Assembly (NCBI RefSeq): GCF_001522545.3
Contig: NC_031770.1
Coordinates: forward strand, 29,623,864-29,687,863
Direction of reading: 5' to 3'
Length of the DNA: 64,000 bases
Source: Parus major
Taxonomy: Eukaryota; Chordata; Aves; Passeriformes; Paridae
Within the stretch, counting starts at the first letter, position 1. Each line of letters begins with the position of its first letter. Below, in pieces: positions 41,701 to 56,700 of the stretch. A program made the translations under genes and the position numbers. Below the pieces are notes generated by a model. That model was not told the DNA's origin. It searched no databases and saw nothing but the letters and a program-made list of their open reading frames with translations.

Positions 41701-44700
41701 TAAAAAAAAAAATCATACTTAATCACAGAATGCAAAAATGTGGAGTTATTTTGTACACTTTTCTTCCTCTTATATTTATTATAACTATTTTATTTATTTA
41801 AAACTAATTTTTGAGGACACTTAAGGGTGTCTAATATGTTCCTATTCATGGAAAGAAGGGAACAGGAGAGGATATATGCCTAAATCTCTTACTTTTATAC
41901 CTGAATCTCAGCCATGTAATTTAAGGTAGCAGGTAAAAATGTGTTTGCAGCAAATCCTAATTACATGACAATACTGTACAAACATTTTGATAAGACTAAA
42001 ACACTTATATCTCACCATTTTCTCCTTCATTGCTGCATCAAACTTTGCCTGCACTTTATCCAGTTCAGCTTGTTTTTCATCTAACTCTGCCTGAGCCTTA
42101 TCTTTTTCTGCATTCGCTATTTTCAGGCGACCTTCTTGTTTTGCCAGGTTAGCCTGCAAAGGAGAAAAAAAAATAAAAGTACAATCACATATAAGGTATT
42201 AATATAATCCAATTAACTATTTAAGCCTGCTTAGCTGGTAATCACAAGACAATGATACATCAAAATAATTTTTACATAAATATCAAAAACATTTAAGCTG
42301 AAAAGCATATCACATATATACTTAAGATAACATTTTTTTTTACTTCAATAACAATACAGTACCTAAAGTTCTACTATATATTGTCAACTTTATTCCTTTC
42401 AAAAAAAATTACATTTCAAGAAGCTGGTTAAGGAAGTAAGGTTTCTGATCTGTAAACATTGCTTAGAAGAACAATCACTCAATATTCTTGTTTGACTATA
42501 TGTTTTGACTATATGTAATTTCCTCTTTTATTAGTGACTTTTGTAGTGACTAGCAGTCACAATGGAGATTGGTTCTTCATCATCTAACAATATTGTTTTT
42601 ACCCTCTAGAAAATGATCCTAAAGAAGTTATTTTTCCTTTTGCTCCTAAAATTATATTTATGATGAACACAGGAAATGAATAAATTTTTTAAAAAATAAT
42701 TCAGATGTACTACTGTTGCTCCTGTAAATAACACTTCTACCAGTGACAAAAATGTGAAAAAATTTTGGGATCACCATGTGCTCACCCTTTTAAAATTTTG
42801 GTTTTTAGTGTGCTACATTTAAGGATTAAATACTCTGTTTAGAACAAAAAAATCACTGCCTCTGAGTTTCATAAACCTGAAAAAGAACACCCACACTAAA
42901 GCAGAAATTTACTCTTAAAAATATTTCTATTAAATTAAATTAAATTACTTGGCAAGAAAACACAAAGCAAGAAAGGATGTATTACCTTAAGAGGCAAGAC
43001 TTCTCTGTTAACACCATAAAATACCACCATGGCTTGTGTCCAAGAGAGGAGTCCTGCCACGTTGCCACACACCTTTTTACCATGTTGCAGTGTATAGTCT
43101 TCCATTTCAAAGTAAGGCTGGACTAATTCCACTGTCTCATCATTGATTGTATCTCTAGCAAAGTTGCGCAGGTTGTTCAAGAATGGGCCACTCATAAGCT
43201 TTAAAAAACAACGCAGAAGTTATTTACACATTTTAGGTTCAAAGTCTTGTTCATACGTGCAGTTGTTAAAAAGCACTCCTAAAATTCTTCTGTAAACAGA
43301 GGTAATTCCTATTGCTAATATTGTAAGTGTGCTATTCAGTTGTAACTCCTCCCACACATCTTCTATTATTTTGAAGTTTTAACTAATTACACCCCAGTAA
43401 CTAGATTTGAAAGTTACTGATGTACTTTCCATCTTCTATATTCTTGTGTTGCATTTTAGAAACATTTAAGAAGCATGGTTGAATAAAAAAAAATCTGACC
43501 AAAATAAAGACTCAGAAATATATTTGTAACCTAACTAAATGAAAAAAAAAAAAAAAAAGACATTAGGCATTTGTAAATATGATCTAAATTCTGAAAACTG
43601 AAATAATTTGGTTTAATTTTTTCTAACAAATGTTAAGCATGCTAAAGACAATTCATGGAATAACTCATCTCCTTTTATTGTATCAATAATTATATCAGAA
43701 AAATAAAAGCTTTTGATGTTTTTTTTAACTGTAAAAGCCTAAATAAAAAGCAAGAGCACTATTTGTTACCTGCTGCCATCAGGCCATGTGCTAAGAACAG
43801 GACAAGGAAACTCTAAACCTTCTGCTGCAAAAAGTCTCTAAGGAATTCACCAGTTTCTACAAGTTAGACACAGTGTATAGCTACAGTTTATCTTAAAACA
43901 GTATGTTTACCTTTTAATAAAACTCTGTCATTTTGGGTAAACAGCATCATAAGTTCTCTGATAAGCTAATAGCTATTTCTGATGTTGAAAAAACACTGAA
44001 AACTCTACTTACTTTTAATGATTCTCCCCATGATGGCTTGCAGCAAGGCTTTTCTGGATCCATGGTAACTTGATCCAGTCTCTTTTGAAATAGGAGCAGA
44101 CAACAGTCCATGATCCTCATAATGAGGTGAGGAGGTTTTGCGAGTTTTCTAACAGTAGCGATATCCTCTGGTCTGATGGTCTGTTTGAAGAAAGATAGAA
44201 TAGAACACCACATCAATACTATTATTCTATTTTCCCATTCAATATCTTGATTTTCATGTTCATTTGTAATACTTTTCTCTGAGGTACATTTATATTAAGT
44301 ATATTTAAAAAAGTTAGAATCCTGGCCTAATTAATAAATTTCATAGTTTAGTGAAACTTAAGTAATTTCAATGAATATTAGACAATAATATCTTCCCAAT
44401 ATTAAAGACATAATACAAAAATTAAATTAAGATACAACAGCCTTGACTTGAATTAGCAGTCGAAGTGTTTAAAGGAAACTTTAAAATTGTATAGGACTTA
44501 ATTAAGAGCTATAGGGCTTAATTAAGAGCAGTCAGCTTGATAAAATGGTATTCCAGATTTTTAGCAGTCAAGTTTATTCTGAGATGGATTTGCTTATTTT
44601 TCTTCAGTTTAAGCTATTATAGGTATGAGATACCATATAAACTTCATTTTCTAATAGCATCACTGTCACTTTGCTTAGTTCAACAACTATTATAAAATTT

Positions 44701-47700
44701 AAAAAATATTTAAAACTTCAAAACTAACATATATCTGTGTCTAAAAATAAATACATACCACTACCTGTCTGGAAGGAATAGTTACAGGTACATTATAGAA
44801 ATTATTTTCTAAGTCCACACATTTTGTAAGTAAATTTTGTGACTGTTTTTGAAAGTTTCATTTACCTCATTAACTAAGTGTCAGTGTAAGAGCAAACAAT
44901 ACTCCTTTTTTTTTCTTTTTCTGCTCAAGAACTTCTTTCACGTAAATTCTGATAACTGGAATGGAAGGCTGTCATTGGTTTCTGATTTCAGAGGTTTTTA
45001 CTGTTTAATTGTTCAGAACAGAATAATGAAATTATGTACCACAATAATGCAACCAAATTTCTGAACCATGATTCTGATTGCCCTGAATCCCCTTTGTTTC
45101 CTGTTTCTCTTAAAATTAAAAGCATTAGGGTATTTGGTGAAGGAAGCTATAGATTTTTATTTGTCTTAAAACCAGGTGTAACTACTTAAGTTTGAATTAA
45201 AAACATTCTGTTGGAACAAGAAGTATTCTTTTGAATTCAGAATAACAGATATTCTAAAAGCATCTGTAGCTTTTGGAAAGATCTACACCTTCATAACGAT
45301 TTAGTATTGGGATTGAAGGAAAAAAATACTATAAAATAGTCCCTATGTGTTTTAGGTAAAATATGTGTGTCTTAAGTATTCATGAGAGACATGGCCAGCA
45401 ACAGTGAGGAGCTGGTTACAGAAGTAAATACCAAGAAGCATCTGCATGTTGGTGGCTCTGGTCTCTCACAGGTGATACAAATAATTCTATATTAATAAAA
45501 ATGAAATTTATTCACTTTCAGAGCTTCTTCTGCTTCTTCTAGTGCTGGTTTAGCTGCCTCCAGTTTTTTCTCTGCTTCCTGTTTTTCTATATCAATTGCA
45601 TCCACAATCTTTTGTGCTTTATCTTTCACACCCTGGACTTCAAGTTTTATTTTAGTTGCAGCTTCAGCACTTTCTTTGACTTCTTCTAGTACCTAGAATT
45701 AATAATAAACACATAAAATCTATAAATCAAAATGATGGAACAAATGAGCACAAGACACCAGATAAAACAGGTATGTAACAGCTATTAAATATAAAAATGT
45801 AACCCAAACTACAACTAACTATATTTGGTATTATACAACTTTTATTGAATATCATCAATTTTTATTGAATAAAAAATTAATTATTAGAAGTTCAATTTCA
45901 TCCCTGTTACATATTTCTTTCTTACGAGACTAAAGTCCTCAAAGAATGCAGGCAGCCCCTTAGTCATCACCAGCCAAAATTTGCTCTCCAGTGCATATTA
46001 AATATTCACCATCAGAACATTATGGTATCTTTCAGAAAACAGATTGCCTATACTGATCAATTCCCTATTATACCTTTCCAGAGAGTCATTTAGGAAACCA
46101 GATTTCTAGCAGACCACCAATTTCATGAGCATACAGATACCTTGTTAATGTAAATACAAAATCTGAAGCTGGACTGCAATGAACATTTTTCTAAGGAATT
46201 TTGAAACAGGAAAAGATCCATTACCATGTTAACTTTTTCTCTGCTAGTAAGTGCACATATAATCCCAAATTTAATAATGTCAATTAAGCCCAGATTAAAA
46301 AAAAACCTATGGAAAAAAATTAAATCTGACGCTTATCTGAGTGGGTAAGAAATGGGAGAAGAACAAGGAAAGCATGCAACTTCTGTTGCAATCTAAAAGT
46401 GCCTTACTTTCAGAAGCAAATGCTGACTCAACACACTACAGAGTGAGTAAAATTTGCCTCATTTTAGACGAGGCAAATTTTTGCAAAATATGATAAAATT
46501 CTGCAACAGCATTTTATCCACTGAATACTCTAGTGCTATTTAACACTCACTTTATCTGCCTTAATAGATGTCACAGCCAGCTCCTTCTCCTTAATAGCCA
46601 AGTCCTTAGAGAGTTTAGCAACAGATTCACTGGCTTCCATCAGCTTGGACAGACCTATTAATTTAAAGACAAAATTCAGAAATATAGGAACTTTTTTTCT
46701 GTTGGAGTCTGAGACACAGAGTGTGTGCCCTTGTTTTTAATACTTAGTTATAGGATTCAAAAAAACACTGAATTTCATATAATATGAAATTAATGGGCAT
46801 GTTTTCATGGTGATACATGAGAACAAGTGCTAAAGTTAGATAGGAAAAGTGTAAATGTGTAGATTAGAAAGTTTTTTAAATCACTGGGTGAAAAAGTAGT
46901 TTAGAGAACAGGAGACAAGATGGAGGATTTAAGGTGTTGTCTCTTGTCCTTCTTTCTTCTTCATGTTCTTCTCCTAGGGGTTTTTGGGTAGTAGTAGGTG
47001 ATTGGGTAGAAAATGCCACAGTGCAGCACACAGGTGTTGGGTCATTGAGTCACTAAGAAAAATAACTTAGTTGGCATCTGTTAATTGGGTAAATGGACAT
47101 ATAAAAGACCTTGAAGAAGATCTTTGTTAGCCATTTACTATCATAGTGCACATAGCTCCTTGTACCTTGTAATGCTGATAAGAAAAAACAAACAACTGAG
47201 ACCGAACGAGAGAAAACCTGTCTCCCTCTCATCAATCTTCAGTTCAAAGGGAAAAAGAACCCAATCTAAAAGTCCTTTAATGTGACATTTTTCCTCTAGT
47301 TAGATTACACAATCTAGGTCCAGATCTCTCATACGTTGTACCTTGTGTTCTCATTCAATTTTATGTGGAGAGGAAGTGGGTGTAAGCAGTCATACTACCA
47401 TGATTGTCTTTACTGTTCACTTTTCATGGATATAAGTAATTTTGCAAGGCACAAAATTATGATAAATAAACTTATTTCTTCAAAGGAAACAACAACAACA
47501 ACAACAAAGGAACTATGTCAAGCATACGTTGCATCACAGAGTCATGAGACGATCAGAATTTCTGATGCTTTATTGTGTCATTACATGAAGAAATTACCTA
47601 AGGATCCATGACTGCATTCTAAAAGGGAGTCCCTTCAAGAAAAAAAATTGGGAAGAAGTGGAGTCAAAAGTGGACATGAAGATCACAGCAAAATTATGAC

Positions 47701-50700
47701 CTCCAGCCCCTGCATATTGAGTTTACAATCCCTTGTCCTTGGTGACAGAGAGGGTGAAAAAGCACCTATGTGCAGAGGGGCAGTCCCATCATAGCTCTTC
47801 TGTGTGCTACAGAAACCACCCATAGAGGCCACTCAGCTTTTCATAGAACCATGGAATCACAGAATATGCTGAATTGGAAGGAACCTATCAGGATGATCTA
47901 GTCCAATTCCTGGCCCTGCACAGGACACCCCAAGAATCCCACCATGTGCCTGAGAGCATCCAGAAAGAGATGTGCTTGCTCCCTGTGTGGTTATTACATA
48001 TGCAATCTTTCTTATGTGCCCATGGGTCCTTTTTTCTCTTTTCTCTTGCTCTTAGACTTGAGCACAGATATTTTGGCCATTCCTGAGTTCCTCATTGCAT
48101 GCTGAAACCTCTCCAGGCTTTTTCTTCATTGCTGAATCTTTAAATCCTACAAGTTCCCTGGAAGTAATTCCCCTTATTGCCTTCTCTCCCTAAGCATCTG
48201 AGTCAGCACACCCTTGCAGCTACACATTTGATGTGCGATATTTGTCTGTGACGGCTCTCCAATTTTTTGCTACCACATTTCAAACAGAAAAACTTTCTCT
48301 CCCAGCATAGCTCTTGTTCTGACACAGCCGCCTCATGCTTAGGTTACTGCCATTCTACAGAACCACAGCATCATCTAGGTTGGAAGAAACCCTCGATATT
48401 ATCTAGTTACACCACTAATCCAGCACCTTCAATCCAGAAGCTATAAAAGGGAAAATGGTACCCTTTGCTGCTTTACTTTTCCCTGCTACAAACCTAGAGT
48501 GTGAAGAAGATGGACAGAAAGTAGGAATATGCAGATAAAAAATAATTGAAAATTTCAATTATAAACAAGAAACCTTTATAGCTGATTGAGGTCCCCACAT
48601 ACTTCCAGGAAGAAATATTACAGCAGTACCAACTGTGCAAGTGAAACTAATTAGAATATTTTTTAACTGGCATTTGTATTGCCCATAAGCTGAAACAAAC
48701 GGTTTTCTAAGCATCAATGATATGAAGATGTTGCAGTGGAACATATCAATGTACATGTTCACCTACGCACAATCATTTTTTTCAGCAGAACATGCAAGGA
48801 ACTTATAATAACATGTCAGAGGCTACAAAAATCTACAGATGAAATTTTATTGACAGTGCTGAAGCTGCTTATGTTACGACTTCTGAATTATTTTGGAAAT
48901 TAAAAACCTGCAGAAAGAATACCAAAAAAATCAAAACCAACCCTGATCTCTCAAATCTTCAAGGTTCTCAGACTTTGTCCCCTCTTAAAGTAGATTGAGG
49001 ATAAGTTCTGATTTCAAGAACTGGCAACAGATCCATAGAGCAAAACATACACAATTTGAAAGTATTGAGGATCACTTACTCCTCTACAGTTCACTCTAAT
49101 TCAGTAAAGAGTTTATGACTAAAACAGCTACTTTTCTTCATGTGAATGGTACCGGTTCTATTATTAATCACTGTTAAAGTGCCACATTCTTTACCTTTGT
49201 ATAAAAAATCTTATCATGTAGAATTCTTTATTCCACTGAATTGGTATGCAATATCTTTTCTGATAAAGGCCAGGTTTCCTCAGGTTCTCAGCTGACTTTA
49301 TAGATTTACAAAAGCATGTTTAGATGCAAACTGGAGAAGACTGAAAACACTAAAAACTGGTGTTCTGAAACCATTAAATACTAATTCCAAAAGTAAGGCC
49401 ATTTCAAACAGATATCCAAAATCTGTCTGAAGAATATTTCAATCATACTTTTCTGCATTTGAGATCTACAGTTATAAAATGACCCCAAGTAACAACTACT
49501 TATTCTACAGCAGAAATACAAAATAAATCATGTGTGAAGCACACAGACTGCATTGTGGAATTTCCATAGACAAGTCCAGAAGCAAGTTATTAACTGTTCA
49601 GAATTACCTCTCTCTACACCAGTAAATCAGATGCTACCTCTGTTCATTTTCAGGTTCTACTTTCTATTACAAAATCTGACTTGCAAATACTAAAGTTTAA
49701 TATAATGCTGAGCTGAATGGTTAGGCTGGTAGCTCCTTTGAGGTATTTTTACAAGAGAATCATTGTGAGTTTGCGATAGGGGGAGTGTCTGGTTAAAATC
49801 CTCATATACTACCACTTTTGGACTGTGATCCCCTATAAGCGATCACTGAAAAAGAAGTCTAATATTAAAAATATAGATAATTTGAGACCGTACATAGACT
49901 GTATCTGCTTACCAGTTTGCATACGTTCAGCCTGTTCATTAATGCTATCTAACTTCTCGGTGTAAACCTCTTTGTAGCCATTGATGAAAGAAAGGTAGGA
50001 TTTAGGTGTTACGTAAGCTCGTCTTCGATACCTAAACCAAAGTATATTGGCAACATCAACTTCACACATTTTTGATACATACAGTGATTTAATTACTTCC
50101 AAAAAAGGAAAAATTATATAACTCAAGTCTTTATTAATTCAAAATCAGATTTCTCCATGATGCAAACCCCTATATTTTAGTTACATTGTTTTTATCTACA
50201 TTGACAATATTAAAGACAGTTGAATAGTGGGAATGAAGATAAAGAATTTGCAACGTAATAGCAATTCTTTTTCATGGCCTGAGGATATAATGGTATAGCA
50301 GATTTAATTTTTTATTATCCTTAAAATACATTTATTGATACATATAACACAAGTTCAAGAAACAATGTCAGTAGCAACGTTTTTGAGATTTATTATTGCA
50401 TTTATTGCATTCATAGAAAATATTACCTTTGGAAATAATTCTCACAGCTTTCTGAAACAATATCATGAAAGAGACCCATGGTTTGTACTATTTCTGTTTT
50501 AACTGATGGAGCACAGACCATATTAAATTCTGAAAGAAAATAGTTGGACACAGCAACAAGAGCTTCCCTGGGCCATCGACTGAACCAATCCATGGTGCAC
50601 CCTGATATCAGACCAGGAAATTTCAAAGAACGTGCACGGAACTTCTCACCAACCTGAAGAGGGAATTAGTGTTTGTTAGTAAAATGATTCTTAAGCAAAG

Positions 50701-53700
50701 GTCAATGAAAGTGTTTAATTAATAGAAACAGCTAAATAGTCTATTTTCTTCTTGATCATTTTCTGCTGAGAACACCCTGAAATTTTTTTTCCCCCTCAAG
50801 TAGAGGTTTGTAAAATTTCTAACATTCAACATTCATGAAATAGGAAGAAAGAAGTTCATTACAAATATATATGGTTTTAATATTTTGAAACATCAAATAA
50901 TGTATTGTAATTATCAATAAAATATTGTTTTCCAGTTAAAAGCCATGATTTCACAAAAATACATTCACTGATGTGTATTAGGAAAAAATATGTGAGAGGA
51001 AAAAATTTTGTAAGAAATTATTTATTTTTTAAGTATTGTGCTGTTAAGTTCTCATAGCTGTACTATTACTTTTATTATCTTAGCAATTACAACTACATTT
51101 CTGTAATCTTTTTATGCAACTTGAACTTCCTTAAAAATATAAAATTTTCTCTTACACCACATTGGCAAACTTGCTAATGGAAGAAATACAGATATATAGA
51201 AAAAACTTACTGGAGAAAAGCAGAGGACAACATGCAAGTTCTTCTTTGCCCGACTTAAAAAGTACTCATAAAGATTGTCAAAGGTAGGAGGATGCCGAGG
51301 CAGTTCTTTTTTCATCACAGGTATTAATGCTTGGGTGATTTCATCCAATTCATCCCGAGCAAATAAATTAGAAATCTTTTTATAAAATAAAAAATTGACA
51401 ATTAATTGCATGGATGTCTTTATTATAAAATTTATAAATATTGACATGTTTACCCCTGTATATATCTCTCTCTCTCTCTGCATGTACACAGTTTAGACTA
51501 AAATCCACAGGTTTAGACTTATGAAATTACATTGAAAACTAAGAAGTCTAACTCTGGAAGAATATAGGACTTGACTGGTGATTGAATCATCATTTAATAA
51601 AAGGCTACTGAAATACTAACCACAGCTCCTTTTATATTCTCCTGGCATACACTGAAATAAAGAAACTACATGTACTTATGTAAGAGCACTCCTTATTTAA
51701 AAACTTGAAATATTTTAATCATTGTTGATACTACAATGTATTACCAAAATAAAGTAGTGAGAACAAACTTTACAGTACCCTGCCTCTAGAGCACATTGCC
51801 TTTCAGGCTGAGACCCTTACCTCTCCTGAAGACAGCAGATTATTTACATATTCCAAAAATGATTCCTCTTTTATCTCATTATCAGTGAAAATAAAGGTGA
51901 TACCTTGTCCTTCCTGTCCAGCTGTTCTATACAATACTTTCAAATCTTCTGACAGATTGGTTACATTATAGGATCTAGGAGAGATAAGGAACATTACATG
52001 TTGATTCAAAACAACTCAGAATACTGCTCTTTTTGGATTATAGTATTTTATAAATGACATTGCAAACATACTTTGTAAACACACATTTTTGTGCAGGAAT
52101 AGCTAACACATGGTCTACCTTTTTCAAATGAAAAGAAATCCAGTGTTGTAAACAAACCAGATAAGAGTGTATTGTTTTCAATATTTTTTCAATGGTGACA
52201 AAATGAAAATAAAGAAAAATAAAAACAAGGAGAAAAATATGTGGACAAGTAAAGACAAAGCAATACCATTAACGTGATTTATATATTTATTGCATTTCTT
52301 ACCTGGTTAAAGTGATCTGAAATATTTTATAGCCAGCAATGAAGGAGGCTAACTTTGAAAGGCTTTGTTTTCCAGAACCACCAACTCCAACAAGTAAAGC
52401 ATTTCCATATGCTGTCCGAATAATTCGGGAAACCTGTAGAGGAAATAATAAAGAAAAATAATCAGTAATAAACTTAAATATTAGCTAGAAAAATTAAAGA
52501 TCTAATATGCTTTATACTTAATTTACTATAATACAATGTAAAAATTATTAAAAGGATACTTGCAGAAAATTTTTCCTCCAAAGAACACTTGTAAATTCTT
52601 CAGAAATTTTGAGTGACTAATGAAGAAGCTGCATATAAGAATATAGGATGGATCATCTACACATAGTTAATGTGTACATGAAAGGGGACATTTTGAGCTC
52701 TAGTTTATTTTGAAGACATCATCCTGAATGTGTTTAAAAATATTAATAAAAAGCTTTAGCTAGAAAAACATACTACATTCTTAATTTTAGTAGTCTGAAA
52801 GACTTAAACTATGCTTTAATGTGTTGGGGATTAGGTGTCCTTCTTTCAGTTCTGGCTCACCTGTGGAATTTTTACCCATTAGTTCTGGGGAAAACCCCTG
52901 ACTGCTGGTACTTGGTGGGTACTTGAGAAACACAGAGTTCGGCTGGGCACAGAGGGGAAGAGGGGCTGTAAGAAGGGGAGGGTGGGGGCAATTTTGCTGG
53001 CTTCTTCAGCTTCAGAGAAGGACACTTGGCTGAGAGCTGTTGCTGCGGAGAGAATTCGCCATCACCCAGACGGAGCTGCTGCTGCTGCTTCTCCTTCTCC
53101 CCTCTTCATTGGTGGCCTCGCACTCCGGGACGTGTGGCAGTGCCAGCCACCGCCACGGAGCTGCTAATTCACTTCATCCATCGGGCCGGGATCTCTGCTC
53201 ATTCCTGCCGTTCCAGCCGGCTGTTCCTCAGAGCGCTGCAGGAGCACCGGGACTGACTGCCCCAGGGGGTTTGTGAAGCAAAAACTCTCCTCCATCCTTT
53301 CCCGTCTCGGCCAAGAAGGCTGTCACGGGGTCCCTGGTTCTGTTTTGTTGTTAATGCTGTAGTTATTGTTGTTTGTGTGCCTCATTATACATACCAGTAA
53401 AGAACTGCTATTCCTATGCCCAGATCTCTCTCTGAGAGCCCTTGATTTCAAAATTACAATAATTCGGAGGGAGGGGGGGTCTATGTTTCCATTCCAAGGG
53501 AGGCTCCTGTCCTCCCTAGCAGACTCCTTTCTTCCAAAACTGAGACATGATGTAATCTTCTAGTCTATCTACTTTCAACGTTTATTTTGTGATAGTTTTC
53601 TTACCAAGTCTTCAGACTTAAAAGTTAAATTACAAATTTACTATTCTATTGCTTTTTGACACATCTTCTTTGGGTTTATGATACATTAGTGCACTATTAC

Positions 53701-56700
53701 TTTTAAGATTCTGCATTTTATTTCGGTCTGCATGTAAATTATGCACAAAATGCAGAAGATTGGCATCTACATCAAGTCTTTGAAATATATTAATTTTTAT
53801 CTTTTATAAAATTTTAGATTACTGAACTTTTCCCTCTGAGCCTATTCAGATATATTAAAGAATTCTAAATATGAAATTATGTGGGTGACTAGATTTATTG
53901 TCATTTCAGGTAGAAAGGAGTCCTGGTGTCACTAATTTTGTATCAAGGATGTTCTGTCTAAAACTTGCCAATAAAAATGCAGTGTCAGAGGCTTTCAAGG
54001 TCTTCTGAAATTCATCTAGCATCATGTGAACTATATTTACAAAGAAATTTATTTATTTCTGTTTAAATGCAAAGCAAACAAACATTTACTTTGAGGTCAA
54101 CTAGAGAATAACAAAACACCTTCTGTTTTTGTTTCACTGCAACTTCTGTGTGTCTTTCAGTAACCAGATCATGCAGCCAAAACAATTCCTGAGACAACAC
54201 TACTTAAACCTGAGACATAAACCTCATACTTTGCCTTTATTTCACCCCCAGGAATCAGATTTTGATTTCAGATTAATTCTTTTCTTATATATTCCTTTCT
54301 GAGTAGGAAAACAAATGATTGTTAGTTGAGACCTACACACTACCATAAACTCTACCCTACACATTGATTCCATTGCATCCCTAATTTGTATTTCCTTTCA
54401 TGTCTCTCATTCAATCAGATTCTACCTCAAGTTGTTTTTGTCTCGTCAGGTACAGACACATTTGAAGTGTTCTCTGAATTCTAAATGGTTAAAAAATAAT
54501 TTTATACAGACAATATAAATGACTTTACTTATGGTCTCACCTTTCCCATTGAGGAAAATCTTCATCTGTCTGAATACATAGAAGTTTAAACAGATACTTG
54601 AATAAGGAACTTATTATAAAACATGCAAACAGGTAAAATGACTGTAGCTCTTTCCTAGTTCTCGAAAATGACCATGCAAAGATGGCAAAGCAGTTTGGGG
54701 TTAAGAATAGCTTTTCACAATGTGCTAAGAATAGCTTGTCCAAATAAAGAACACTGTTATAACAAACAAATAAAAAATAGCAATAACAAACCTTAATAAG
54801 ATGTGTCATTGCATCCTTAAAAAACACCAAATCAAGAAACGACCCTCTAATATTTTCATTGTATTGTGACTGATATGCCCGCAACTTGTTACAAAGGAAT
54901 TCATAGCTTGGAATCTGAAAAAAAATCAAAATAAATAGATCTGTAACAACACTAGTAGGGCATTTCAGAATTTTAAAGCTTCCCTGATATTTTAATGCAA
55001 ACTTCAGTCTTATGTGCAGGCCACATATAATGATATTATCTTGCTAATTCACCATAATTATTGTAGCTGTGTTTAAGCAGAAATTTTTTGCTATGATTGG
55101 AAGAAAAAAAAGAAGCAAGGAGAACAGGAAAAAATAGACCACATTTATATGCCATTATTAAGTCTTATCACTAAATCAACATATGATTTATTGCATGCTA
55201 ACCAGGAAAATCTAGATATATTTTCACACAAAATGTGGTAGCTATTCAACAAAATTTTCTGTATTGTATGAGTTCAGCAATATAAAACATTAATAATTAA
55301 AGAAAAACTTTGGTGCCTAGTATTTGATGTGTAAAATGAAATACCTCCTCATAAATTTTTGGTGCTTGAAGCTCAACATCTTCTGCTTCTTCACCAGTTG
55401 CTTCAGGCTCATCCCGTAAAAAATCTACAAAATATGGTTCAGCTTGGAGAACTTCACTTAAATCTGCCTCCACATATTCCTCAATTGTTTTATCAATAGT
55501 TTGTTCAAACCAGACTGTATCTTCAGGTGTATTAAACCTGAAAACCATAAATTAGTAAAAATTTAAAAAAATATTTCTAGTTATTCTCTAGAGAGAAAAT
55601 AGGTATCTAAATACTAAGAAAAGAACTAAATCAAAAAAATAACTTGCAACATTTTAAAGAAAAGTACATATTAGACAATACATACTACACTGTAGTCACA
55701 GAAATGGATTAGGCAACATTCACAAAAATCAAGTACTTCCATACTATAAAATACAATAGTCAGTGACATGAAATATAAACCAAAATGATTTTATTTTCCA
55801 ACTTTCACCAAGAATGAGACAACGAAGACCATGTAATTTTTCAGTTAAAAAAGGATGAGAAAGGGTGAATGCTTTCCCAAATAACCATGGCTAAGTGAGC
55901 CTTATCATCTTTCAGCTTGCAGTAAAACAGCATATTTTATGGTATCATAATACTGCCTATGAAGCTGCAATTGGATAAGGAATAGGGAAAGGAAGGTAGC
56001 ATATGCCACTACAACCTGAAACCATTCTCAATCCCTCTTACACAAAAATCCATAATTAGCAGAGTGGAATACACATTTGGGTTAAGGCGACTAATTAAAG
56101 TCTGGAAACATATACTAGTGACTACATTTCATTGTGTAAAACACTTCATCTGCTTCCCTTGACAGATTCAATCTAATTTTAATACAGATCAGACCTTTTA
56201 CTACTCTGCTTATCATTACTGGTAAAGCAATGAAGAATGATACTTAGGAGTAACTGGCAAACATAAAAGACAAGAACTATCTCATCCACAGAAAAAGTTA
56301 AGTCAAACTGTAAATGTTGAAGTACAGAAAAAAGTAATTTCTGTATATTTACTTATTTTTCTTTTCAGTGATACAACTGAGAGGAATGTAGAACAATGTG
56401 AAGAAGCCCAGTGCTGCGAGTTTTCAAATAAGACAAGCTAAATTGAAGAACTGTTATAGAGACAGCGTAGATATTCATTACATCACTATTGCTAGAGGTC
56501 TTTAGTAATGACATTATAATATTAACCACTAGGAAATTTAAAATCAGCATGGAAACAGGAAATGCATGACTATATTCTCTCTTCCTCTTTCTAAGATATA
56601 ACGTATCTGTACATATACATATCCTCTATGCATTTTTAAATTTACCACAACAAATTAAGAACATATATGAACACTTCAATAAATGCCAATAATATTGCTC

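Noticed and set aside
53026..53276. Overlapping plus-strand open frames rich in Ala, Ser and Leu
   Set aside because: They lie in the GC-rich middle of an LTR, have no recognisable domain, and several frames are open at once, which reflects base composition.
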